The notes below the pieces were generated by a model, which was given only the letters and a program-made list of their open reading frames with translations, was not told the DNA's origin and did not search any database. The translations under genes were made by a program, and so were the position numbers. From positions 1-24,818 of the forward strand of contig JARBUP010000007.1 of NCBI GenBank assembly GCA_029239575.1: a stretch of 24,818 nt of DNA, read 5' to 3'. The stretch is from Bacillota bacterium. GTDB lineage: Bacteria > Bacillota > Clostridia > Tissierellales > Sedimentibacteraceae. The stretch's first letter is position 1; each line of letters opens with the position of its first letter. Below, piece by piece: positions 14,913-21,729 of this stretch.

Positions 14913-15691
14913 TTTTCATTCCTCCAATAATTTGATATATTTACACTTAATTGCTCTTCATTCTTAGTGAGTTGTTCATAACCTTGATTTTTATAAACAA
15001 GACTGTGTATTAAATTTTGTTTATAAACAGTCCCATATTTTGAAAAAGATGCAGGATAAATATTTAATTGAGACATTATTTCTACTAACCAAAGGGGTAT
15101 TGATGAAGAAGTTTTAATTTCTATTAAATAAGAATCAGAATCTAAAGTAGGATTCCCATAATCACCATCGCTTAAATTCAAATCAGATGTTCGGCTTCTT
15201 ATATTGTGATCAAATGTTATTCTAAAATCAGAATCATCTTTGGCAAAAAGTGCTAATCTTTCATAAGCAATTAAAACTTTTTTAGTAGGTTTATGAAAAT
15301 TTATGAAATAATCTATTTCATTTAATATTTGACTATCACGATTAGGTTTTATGCCATAATCAAGATAATCTACAGCTTCTTTTAAACTTAAATTAATTCT
15401 TCTTTTAAAAACAGTACCGTCATATTTTTTCTTTATTTCTAAAAATACATTATCATTATCTTTCGGTACACCGTAGCTTCTCAGCCTTAATTTTTCTTTG
15501 TACTTTGGTTTTTCTATAGAGTTTCTGATTAATTCATAATTGTCTGTATCATAATAAATATTACAAATAGTATGAAGCCCAAATTTATCAACTATCATGT
15601 ATGGTTTAATATATTGAAAAAATAAATTAAATTTATTTTGATCAATTAAATATTTATTTTCAACTCTTTCAAAAATATTATTTGATTTCAT
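14894..15691 (-). CDS. VTC-domain polyphosphate polymerase
   Basis: A 265-residue VTC domain (triphosphate-tunnel metalloenzyme fold), the type that makes polyphosphate from ATP in yeast Vtc4. Tunnel residues are in order: RVENKYLI (9-16), KEKLRLRSYG, FLEIKKKYDGTVFKRR, VLIAYERLAL, FRITFDHNIRSR, SYLIEIKTSSSIPLWLV, and SFSKYGTVY near the end. All the basic and Glu positions expected for phosphate and metal binding are kept, so activity is likely. It has no membrane segment of its own, and the coupled DUF4956 protein may supply it. AGGAGG before the ATG fixes the start. First gene of the three-gene minus-strand operon. Confidence 0.87.
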   Translation of the reverse strand: MKSNNIFERVENKYLIDQNKFNLFFQYIKPYMIVDKFGLHTICNIYYDTDNYELIRNSIEKPKYKEKLRLRSYGVPKDNDNVFLEIKKKYDGTVFKRRINLSLKEAVDYLDYGIKPNRDSQILNEIDYFINFHKPTKKVLIAYERLALFAKDDSDFRITFDHNIRSRTSDLNLSDGDYGNPTLDSDSYLIEIKTSSSIPLWLVEIMSQLNIYPASFSKYGTVYKQNLIHSLVYKNQGYEQLTKNEEQLSVNISNYWRNENCLQVH

Positions 15692-15813
15692 ATGTTTCCT
15701 CCTGTTCTGTAAGTAAAGGATAATATTTTAATGTGTTGGAAATATGAAAATGAAATGATATTAATGTGAGAAATAATTTAGGGAATTAGATAGTTGTATA
15801 AATATTAAAATTC

Positions 15814-15878
15814 ATAAAAAAAGGACTGTTTTTAATAATATAAGAATTAACATCTTAGCTTATTAAAAATCAGTCCTT
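15814..15878 (-). terminator. Strong terminator of the phospholipase C-like gene
   Basis: On the minus strand, AAGGACTG plus ATTTTTAATAA (15860-15878) pairs with TTATTAAAAA plus CAGTCCTT (15821-15838) as a long stem with a 21-nt loop. It ends in a T7 run and begins a few bases after the stop of the minus-strand gene. Confidence 0.85.
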
Positions 15879-15881
15879 AGA

Positions 15882-16619
15882 TTAATAACGTCTTTTTCTC
15901 TTAATTTCAATAATTGGCGCAATTTTCTGTAAATCATAATAAAATTTATACATCATCCCTGCAGTAGTCTTTTGTGCTAAAACTAATGTAACTGAAGAAG
16001 TTTTATAAAATCTTTTTTCATCATCCTTTAAATCTGAATATTTATGATAAACATCTAAAGCTTTTTTACTATTATAATCTATGTAATAACTTATAGAATC
16101 AAAATAAATTCCATCGCTGTTAATTTTAAATTCATCATGAGTTTTGTATGTTTTAATAACCCAATTTTCAAAACTTCTGTGATCATCCAACAGTTTTACA
16201 TTTGCATGTTGAGGAACTGTTAAATCTTGAATCAAATGACATGCAGCGCCTAAATAAAACATAGCTTCTTTTTTGTCTCCATGAAAATACTCATTCAAAG
16301 CTTTAGTATAATAAGCAATGCATTCTTTTTTTGCATTGCTGTTTCCGTACATACCTCTGTTTGTATGAGGGTTGTAAAAATGATTGCTGCTTTTTAAATC
16401 TTGATCAGCCCAAACAACACCGTCATTAATATCTTCAATATATTTGGAAATCAAATTATAAGCACCAATATTTCCATCGTTTTTTAAAATTATAAGTGAT
16501 TGGTTATTTATAAACTGATGAACTAAACATTCAGTTTTTATTATTTTTTTTTTAATTGGGTTGATTGTTTTTAAAATATTTTTATAAATCGCTGAATAAG
16601 CTTTTTCTATTCCTTGCAT
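15882..16619 (-). CDS. Zinc-dependent phospholipase C-like protein without signal peptide
   Basis: A 245-residue member of the zinc phospholipase C / S1-P1 nuclease fold. Metal ligands line up with Bacillus and Clostridium PLC: H34, D72 or D74 with H80 (DLKSSNHFYNP), H128-x3-D132-x5-H138 (HLIQDLTVPQH), and H147-x3-E151 (DHRSFE). The normal secreted enzymes begin with a signal peptide and expose an N-terminal Trp as a zinc ligand. Here the first 33 residues are basic and amphipathic, with no hydrophobic core, and residue C31 stands where the Trp would be. There is also no C-terminal C2/PLAT membrane domain, and the tail ends in KRKRRY. It could act inside the cell or in the spore. GGACGG lies before the ATG, and a sigma-G-like promoter may be present. 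Activity is uncertain. Confidence 0.75.
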   Translation of the reverse strand: MQGIEKAYSAIYKNILKTINPIKKKIIKTECLVHQFINNQSLIILKNDGNIGAYNLISKYIEDINDGVVWADQDLKSSNHFYNPHTNRGMYGNSNAKKECIAYYTKALNEYFHGDKKEAMFYLGAACHLIQDLTVPQHANVKLLDDHRSFENWVIKTYKTHDEFKINSDGIYFDSISYYIDYNSKKALDVYHKYSDLKDDEKRFYKTSSVTLVLAQKTTAGMMYKFYYDLQKIAPIIEIKRKRRY

Positions 16620-16652
16620 TGTAACCGTCCTTTAATTCCTTATTTTACTATA

Positions 16653-16680
16653 TAGTATGTAATAAAAATTTTTTTTTATT
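16653..16680 (-). promoter_or_regulatory. Possible forespore (sigma-G/F-like) promoter of the phospholipase C-like gene
   Basis: On the minus strand, TTAATA is followed by 17 nt and CATACTA (16653-16659), close to the forespore consensus gnATr-N17/18-cATnnTA. The transcript leader would be about 30 nt. No good sigma-A pair was found for this gene. AT-rich DNA makes chance matches common. Confidence 0.3.
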
Positions 16681-16738
16681 AACATTAATTTCAAATAAGA
16701 AGTCATTTTAAAGTATGTAGACTTATATTTATTTTTAA

Positions 16739-16767
16739 TTGAAATAAAAAACCCAATGTAGTAAAAT
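16739..16767 (+). promoter_or_regulatory. Sigma-A-type promoter of the NA37 gene
   Basis: TTGAAA (16739-16744), 17-nt spacer, TAAAAT (16762-16767), about 30 nt before the ATG at 16800. Confidence 0.6.
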
Positions 16768-16799
16768 GAATATTGAAAATAAAATTAATGAGGTAAATA

Positions 16800-17798
16800 A
16801 TGAGCGTATCAATATCAAGAGCCATACTACATATACTTGACACAAGTGTAGGTGTTCCTGTTATATCTGAAAACTTAATGTCATTAGGCGAAGACATGAG
16901 AGAATACACTGAAAAACATATTTTAAAATGCTTTAACGATTCTGATTTAAAGAAAACAAAATTCATAAATGAAGATGGACTTTTTTTCAAACTTATAAAA
17001 GAATACAGTGATAACAACGAATTTAAGAAATTCTCAAAAGAAATAGCAGAGTTTTTTTATAAATTAATTTCTGAAAATCCTGACATTAAACCTTGTGACC
17101 TTCTTTTTGTGCAAGCAAATGTGTATAACAAAGATTACATGGTAATAATGAAATTAAACTATAAAAAAGGATATATTCATTATTCAAAAGAAGAGGAAGG
17201 GACTAAAAACATTATCATTGAACAGCCATGTTCTCTTCCTGCAGCATCTCAAAGAATAGATGAATTTATTTTCGTAGATATAAATACCCTTGAAATTTTT
17301 GTTAAAGAAAAAAAATGTCAGGTTTACAATGAGCCATGTTATTATATTTCTAAACATCTTCTTGGATGTAAAGAAGAAAAACCTGATAAGGAAAAAGTTA
17401 AAATAATTACAGAAACAACGGATAAACTTATAAAAGAATTTTATGATGATGATCTTATGATGAAAACAAAAGTAAAAAATATGATAAGGGAAAATGTTGA
17501 GGAATCATTAAATATCGATTTATATCAAATATCTGAAGAAGTGTTTAAAGATGAAGATATTAAAAAAACGTATAAGGAAGAAATTAGAATGAAGGGTTTA
17601 AAAGAACCTGAAGTTAAAGTTAATTTCAATTATGCTAACAAAATAAAAACAAAGCAAAAAATTGTTACAGATGAAGGTATTGAAATTAATATTCCTTATG
17701 AAATGCTAAACAATAAGGATAAAGTTGAATTTATAACAAATGTTGACGGAACAATTTCCATAGTGCTTAAAAACATAGACAGTATTGAAGATAAATAA
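16800..17798 (+). CDS. NdpA/YejK (NA37)-type nucleoid-associated protein
   Basis: A 332-residue protein of the 37-kDa nucleoid-associated family. Matching segments are the N-terminal RAILHILDTSVGVPVISE, FFYKLISENPDIKPCDLLFV, YMVIMKLNYKKGYIHY, and IIIEQPCSLPAASQRIDEFIFVDI, followed by a Lys/Glu-rich helical region. Full length for the family. E. coli YejK binds the nucleoid; in Firmicutes the role is untested, and related proteins appear in some mobile elements. Start is supported by GAGGT a few bases upstream. It is monocistronic, divergent from the phospholipase C-like gene, and ends in a clear terminator. Confidence 0.82.
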   Translation: MSVSISRAILHILDTSVGVPVISENLMSLGEDMREYTEKHILKCFNDSDLKKTKFINEDGLFFKLIKEYSDNNEFKKFSKEIAEFFYKLISENPDIKPCDLLFVQANVYNKDYMVIMKLNYKKGYIHYSKEEEGTKNIIIEQPCSLPAASQRIDEFIFVDINTLEIFVKEKKCQVYNEPCYYISKHLLGCKEEKPDKEKVKIITETTDKLIKEFYDDDLMMKTKVKNMIRENVEESLNIDLYQISEEVFKDEDIKKTYKEEIRMKGLKEPEVKVNFNYANKIKTKQKIVTDEGIEINIPYEMLNNKDKVEFITNVDGTISIVLKNIDSIEDK

Positions 17799-17835
17799 GA
17801 AATAATTGAATATATATGTAAGTAAAATTAATATA

Positions 17836-17871
17836 ATCATGGATGTATTATAATATGCATCCATGATTTTT
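17836..17871 (+). terminator. Terminator of the NA37 gene
   Basis: ATCATGGATG (17836-17845) pairs perfectly with CATCCATGAT (17858-17867) around a 12-nt loop, followed by a T-rich tail. Confidence 0.75.
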
Positions 17872-17929
17872 AATGTAAAAAATTATTAATAATCATAGAA
17901 TAGGGTTGATTTGTGAAAACATTATTTTA

Positions 17930-17958
17930 TTGAAAGTATTTGTATTATATAGTATAAT
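17930..17958 (+). promoter_or_regulatory. Sigma-A-type promoter of the lipoate operon
   Basis: TTGAAA (17930-17935), 17-nt spacer, perfect TATAAT (17953-17958), about 20 nt before the GGAGGTGG ribosome site of the first gene. No other good promoter is seen in the gaps inside the operon, so one transcript likely covers all four genes. Confidence 0.75.
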
Positions 17959-17986
17959 TATATAATTAATTGGAGGTGGTTATTGG

Positions 17987-18964
17987 TTGAAATATGTTGA
18001 AAGCAGTAGTTGTGATGTTTATTTTAATCTTGCATTAGAGGAATATATATTTACTAATTTTAAAGACGATACATATTTTATGCTTTGGAAAAATGACAAC
18101 AGTATTGTATTAGGAAAACACCAAAATGTTTTCGAAGAAATTAATATAAAAGCAGTTGAACAAAAGGGCATTAAAGTAGCGAGGAGAATTACAGGTGGTG
18201 GGACTGTTTTTCATGACAGAGGTAATTTAAATTATTCTGTTATGACAAATTATGATAAAAATAAATTTGTAAATTATGATGATTTTATAATTCCTGTAAT
18301 TAAAGCATTAAATGAAATTGGTGTAAAAGCAGAAAAAAGAAGAACTAGCGATATTGCCATAGATGGTAAAAAAATTTCTGGCAGCGCACAGACAATAAAA
18401 GGGGATAGAGCATTGCATCACGGAACATTGCTTTTTGATGCAAATTTATCCATGCTCCATGATCTTTTAAAAACTACTGAAGGAAAAATAGAATCAAAAT
18501 CCGTGAAATCCGTAAGGAGTGTCGTTACTAATATTAAAGAACATATTTGTAATAGTGATATGACTATTGATGAATTTCAAAAAACTTTATTAAATACATT
18601 GTATTCTGATGGCATAGAGAAAATTAAATTAACAGAAAAACAACTTGCGGAAGTAAATTACCTTGTTGAAAATAAGTATTCACAGTGGGATTGGAATTAT
18701 GGAAACTCACCTATTTTTTCTTTTGAAAAGGAAAATGATATCAGTGATTTAAATATTTCATTAAATATTAAATTACAAATAAATAAAGGTATAATTGGAA
18801 ATTGTGTTATTACATGTGATAAGCTTACTTTTAATGATTTGGAAAATGTTATCATAAATACTCGTTACAGCTATAATGAAGTAGTTAAAAAACTAAAAGA
18901 AGTGGAATCACTTCATAGTATAAAAAATATAAATATAAAAGAATTAGCTGATTGCTTTTTTTAA
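17987..18964 (+). CDS. lplA: Lipoate-protein ligase A
   Basis: A 325-residue two-domain lipoate-protein ligase: it activates lipoate (or octanoate) with ATP to the adenylate and attaches it to the Lys of a lipoyl domain. The biotin/lipoate-transferase core shows the substrate loop RRITGGGTVFHD (66-77), LNYS, DIAIDGKKISGSAQ with the catalytic Lys (K129), and HHGTLLFDANL. The C-terminal accessory domain (about 245-325) is present, so the single gene should make active enzyme. TTG start with GGAGGTGG upstream. First gene of a four-gene operon, 14 bp from the lipoyl-domain gene. Confidence 0.92.
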   Translation: MKYVESSSCDVYFNLALEEYIFTNFKDDTYFMLWKNDNSIVLGKHQNVFEEINIKAVEQKGIKVARRITGGGTVFHDRGNLNYSVMTNYDKNKFVNYDDFIIPVIKALNEIGVKAEKRRTSDIAIDGKKISGSAQTIKGDRALHHGTLLFDANLSMLHDLLKTTEGKIESKSVKSVRSVVTNIKEHICNSDMTIDEFQKTLLNTLYSDGIEKIKLTEKQLAEVNYLVENKYSQWDWNYGNSPIFSFEKENDISDLNISLNIKLQINKGIIGNCVITCDKLTFNDLENVIINTRYSYNEVVKKLKEVESLHSIKNINIKELADCFF

Positions 18965-18978
18965 AATAAGGAGAAAAC

Positions 18979-19221
18979 ATGAAAAAAATTATAAAAATGC
19001 CTAAATTAAGCAGTAACATGGAAAGTGGTTTACTTGTTTCTTTGAACAAAGAAATAGGAGATGCTGTAAAAAAAGGCGATGTACTTTTTGAAGTTGAAAC
19101 TGAAAAAGTTGTTAGTGAAGTGGAAAGTGAAGAAGAAGGAACTTTAGTAAATCTTTATTTTAAAGAAGGAGACAATGTAAAAGCAGACGAAATAATGGCA
19201 GAAATCGAAACTACAGAATGA
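18979..19221 (+). CDS. Free-standing lipoyl-domain (lipoyl carrier) protein
   Basis: An 80-residue protein that is a single biotinyl/lipoyl-attachment domain and nothing else. The flat beta-sandwich has KMPKLSSNMESG at the start, a hairpin FEVETEKVVSEV with the modifiable lysine K43, and a symmetric second half GDNVKADEIMAEIE. Sequence style is that of an E2 N-terminal domain (pyruvate or acetoin dehydrogenase), not GcvH. It has no linker, E3-binding or acyltransferase domain, and no stop or frameshift cuts it short. AAGGAG before the ATG and 14- and 9-bp gaps to the neighbours place it firmly in the lipoate operon. It is probably the dedicated acceptor or carrier on which lipoate is assembled. 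No dehydrogenase or glycine-cleavage genes are nearby to use it. Confidence 0.85.
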   Translation: MKKIIKMPKLSSNMESGLLVSLNKEIGDAVKKGDVLFEVETEKVVSEVESEEEGTLVNLYFKEGDNVKADEIMAEIETTE

Positions 19222-19230
19222 GGTGCGTAA

Positions 19231-20085
19231 ATGTCAAGAAAATTGCCACAATGGCTAAAAGTAAATTACAATAAAGAAGCAGTTGATGAAATCAGTAATT
19301 TAATGGCAAATCTTAAACTTAATACAGTATGTAAAGAAGCAAACTGCCCTAATTTAGGTGAATGCTATAAGAAAAAATCAGCAACATTCATGATTTTAGG
19401 AAGTGTATGCACAAGAAACTGTAGATTTTGCAATGTTTCAGATGGACATGCCCAAGCGGTGGACAAAGAAGAACCTAAACACTTAGCGGAAGCTGTAAAA
19501 AAGCTCGGTTTAAATCACGTGGTTATAACAAGTGTAACCAGGGATGATTTGCAAGACGGTGGTGCTGAACACTTTGCCAAAACAATAGAAGCAGTAAGAA
19601 ATTTAAATCCAAATACAACTATTGAGGTTTTGATACCTGATTTAAAAGGTGTGCATGAAAATTTGGATATTGTAATAAATGCAAACCCAGATGTTATCAA
19701 TCATAATGTTGAAACAGTTAAATATCTTTATTCTGAAGTACGTCCTCAGGCTGATTATGAAAGATCACTGCAAGTACTTGAATATGTTAAAGAAAAAGCC
19801 CCGCATATATTAACCAAAACAGGAATTATGGTCGGATTTGGAGAAACTGATGAGCAGGTTTATGAATTGATGGACGACGCTCTTAAAGTAAAATGTGATA
19901 TTCTAACCATAGGCCAATATCTGCGTCCATCAGAAAAACATATAGAAATTACGGAATATGTAACTCCTGAAAAATTTGCAGAATATAAAAAAGTGGGACT
20001 AGAAAAGGGCTTTAAGTATATTGCCAGCGGCCCATTAGTAAGAAGTTCATATAAAGCAGAAGAAGCATTAAGTATTAATAATTAA
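19231..20085 (+). CDS. lipA: Lipoyl synthase, radical SAM
   Basis: A 284-residue radical-SAM enzyme that inserts two sulfurs into octanoyl-lysine on a lipoyl domain. The auxiliary cluster motif C34-x4-C39-x5-C45 (CKEANCPNLGEC), the radical-SAM motif C60-x3-C64-x2-C67 (CTRNCRFC), and the C-terminal RSSY serine ligand are all present. GFGETDEQVYELM and TIGQYLRPS match LipA. Standard length; starts 9 bp after the lipoyl-domain gene with GAGGTG upstream. Confidence 0.95.
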   Translation: MSRKLPQWLKVNYNKEAVDEISNLMANLKLNTVCKEANCPNLGECYKKKSATFMILGSVCTRNCRFCNVSDGHAQAVDKEEPKHLAEAVKKLGLNHVVITSVTRDDLQDGGAEHFAKTIEAVRNLNPNTTIEVLIPDLKGVHENLDIVINANPDVINHNVETVKYLYSEVRPQADYERSLQVLEYVKEKAPHILTKTGIMVGFGETDEQVYELMDDALKVKCDILTIGQYLRPSEKHIEITEYVTPEKFAEYKKVGLEKGFKYIASGPLVRSSYKAEEALSINN

Positions 20086-20095
20086 GGGGAAAAAA

Positions 20096-20779
20096 ATGAA
20101 ACTCAATATTATTAAATTAGGCAAAATTGAATACGATGAAGCTTATAAAATTCAACAAGAAATAGTAAGGTTAAGACAAGATGGATTAGTTAACGATACT
20201 ATTTTATTATTAGAGCATTTCCCAGTTATTACAGTTGGAAGAAGCGGTGATGAAGATAATATAATTATTACCCAAGAAATGCTTAATGAAAATCATGTAA
20301 ATGTAAGCCACGTAAATCGAGGCGGAGATGTAACTTATCATGGACCGGGACAAATCGTAGGCTATCCAATTATTGACCTTTCAAATCATGGTAAAGATTT
20401 AAAGTTGTATGTAGAAAAATTAGAAGAAGTTATAATTAAATTATTGAAAGAAGAATTTAATATTGAGGCTTACAGAAAGGACAAAAAATATACTGGCGTA
20501 TGGGTTGATGACAATAAAATCACTGCCATAGGTGTTTTGATAAAAAGATGGGTAACAATGCATGGTTTTGCATTTAATGTAAATACAAATCTTGATCATT
20601 TTAATTGGATAATACCATGTGGTATTCAAGATAAAGGTGTCATTTCATTAAAAAGTATATTGGGTAAAGAATTAGATATAAATATTATAAATGATATGGT
20701 TGTGAAATATTTTTGTGAAGTATTTGGATATGGTGATATAAACGAATGTAGCTTAGAAAGTATTTTACCTCATAAGTAA
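20096..20779 (+). CDS. lipB: Octanoyl-[ACP]:protein octanoyltransferase
   Basis: A 227-residue LipB that moves octanoate from acyl carrier protein to a lipoyl-domain Lys. Signature RGGDVTYHGPGQIVGYP (75-91), the catalytic Lys K141 in DDNKITAIGV, and the acyl-thioester Cys C175 in IIPCGI are intact. Starts 10 bp after lipA behind AAGGGG. Last gene of the operon; a terminator follows. This is the E. coli-type LipB, not the Bacillus LipM/LipL relay. Confidence 0.93.
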   Translation: MKLNIIKLGKIEYDEAYKIQQEIVRLRQDGLVNDTILLLEHFPVITVGRSGDEDNIIITQEMLNENHVNVSHVNRGGDVTYHGPGQIVGYPIIDLSNHGKDLKLYVEKLEEVIIKLLKEEFNIEAYRKDKKYTGVWVDDNKITAIGVLIKRWVTMHGFAFNVNTNLDHFNWIIPCGIQDKGVISLKSILGKELDINIINDMVVKYFCEVFGYGDINECSLESILPHK

Positions 20780-20782
20780 TGG

Positions 20783-20807
20783 AAGACAGGATTTGAACCT
20801 GTCTTTT
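20783..20807 (+). terminator. Terminator of the lipoate operon
   Basis: AAGACAGG (20783-20790) pairs perfectly with CCTGTCTT (20798-20805) around an ATTTGAA loop, then a short T-run. The loop and stem look like a tRNA T-arm on the minus strand, but no other tRNA parts are present. Confidence 0.75.
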
Positions 20808-20860
20808 CAATTACAATAATTTCCATAATATATAATTAATATTTCAAAGTCTCTAATTTC

Positions 20861-21058
20861 TTAAAATCTTGCTTTTTCAAACTTTTTTGTTTTTCCATTT
20901 TTTGGTGTAAAACATCCATCATATCCCCAGCCATCTAAAAACTGAATACGCTTTATTTTTACAAGATTTATTTCCTCTTTCATTTCTTTATATTTTTCAC
21001 ACATACTGTGGCATAGCATTTTTCTCTCATTGCATTTAAAACAACATTTACTATTCAT
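20861..21058 (-). CDS. Small Cys-rich protein
   Basis: A 65-residue protein, MNSKCCFKCNERKMLCHSMC then a Lys/Glu-rich helix. Six cysteines (C5, C6, C9, C16, C20, C49) with one His suggest one zinc knuckle. The pattern C-x2-C-x6-C-H-x2-C-x2-Y is common in small proteins of Firmicute phages and mobile elements, but no phage genes are nearby, so it may be a relic or a domesticated gene. AGGGGTG before the ATG gives a good start. Function unknown. Confidence 0.65.
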   Translation of the reverse strand: MNSKCCFKCNERKMLCHSMCEKYKEMKEEINLVKIKRIQFLDGWGYDGCFTPKNGKTKKFEKARF

Positions 21059-21429
21059 AAAGTCACCCCTATAAAATTTTATTAATCCTTATATATACTT
21101 ATACTATTTAAAATTATATAAACTTTGTACTAAAAGTAAATAATTTGTATAACTTAATCATTTGGATAGTTTTAATTTTATGGGTATTATGAGTGAATAA
21201 AATCATGTATATTAAATTAAATATTCTAAAATAGTTATTCTTGTATACTTTTTCAGGTACGTGATTTTTTTGTTGTTTAAAAATAATGCATAGTATAAAA
21301 TAAATATATTGTAATTTAAATATATTTCAATTACAGGAATTTATGTTAATTTTACTGATTTTTTTAAATGAAAAAACATTATTAATTATAATAAAAATAA
21401 TATTATTAAAACTATAAGAAGGTGAAATA
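21059..21429. other. 371-nt AT-rich intergenic region without visible gene
   Basis: It lies between the divergent Cys-rich and UxaA-type genes. Only loose promoter-like strings are seen, such as TTGTTG at 21270 with TATAAA at 21294 after an 18-nt spacer. No riboswitch, small ORF, repeat or tRNA was recognised. It probably holds both promoters and a long leader for the UxaA-type pair. Confidence 0.5.
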
Positions 21430-21729
21430 ATGGTTAATGCAGTTATAATGAACCCAAAAGATACAGTTGTAACAGTTACCAAATATATATCATTTAATGA
21501 AGATGTTGAATATAAATTGAATAAAGAAACTTATAAAATAAAAGCACTTTCAAATATTCCCATGAATCATAAAATTGCAATAAAAGATATTGAAAAAGGT
21601 GAAGCTATTTTGAAATATGGTGAAACAATAGGCTATGCAACAGATAACATAAATTCGGGGCATTATGTTCATACACATAATTTAAGTAGCAATAAAATAA
21701 TTATAACGGAGGTTTTAGATGAAAATTAA
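21430..21729 (+). CDS. UxaA-family dehydratase, small SAF-domain subunit
   Basis: A 99-residue SAF domain, equal to the N-terminal part of altronate/galactarate dehydratases (UxaA/GarD) and to the SuyA subunit of sulfolactate sulfo-lyase. Features are NIPMNHKIAIKDIEKGEAILKYGETIGYATDNINSGHYVHTHNL, where the HxH pair marks the metal-binding turn. AAGGTG precedes the ATG. It overlaps the large-subunit gene by 11 nt. Together they form one two-subunit lyase; the substrate is a hydroxy acid such as a sugar acid or sulfolactate. Confidence 0.87.
   Translation: MVNAVIMNPKDTVVTVTKYISFNEDVEYKLNKETYKIKALSNIPMNHKIAIKDIEKGEAILKYGETIGYATDNINSGHYVHTHNLSSNKIIITEVLDEN

Noticed and set aside
16703..17017. 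Minus-strand open frame upstream of the phospholipase C-like gene
   Set aside because: It overlaps the start of the NA37 gene on the other strand, which is clearly real; no independent support.
20783..20807. tRNA gene at the end of the lipoate operon
   Set aside because: Only a T-arm-like hairpin is present; no acceptor, D or anticodon arms lie on the expected side, so it is called a terminator.
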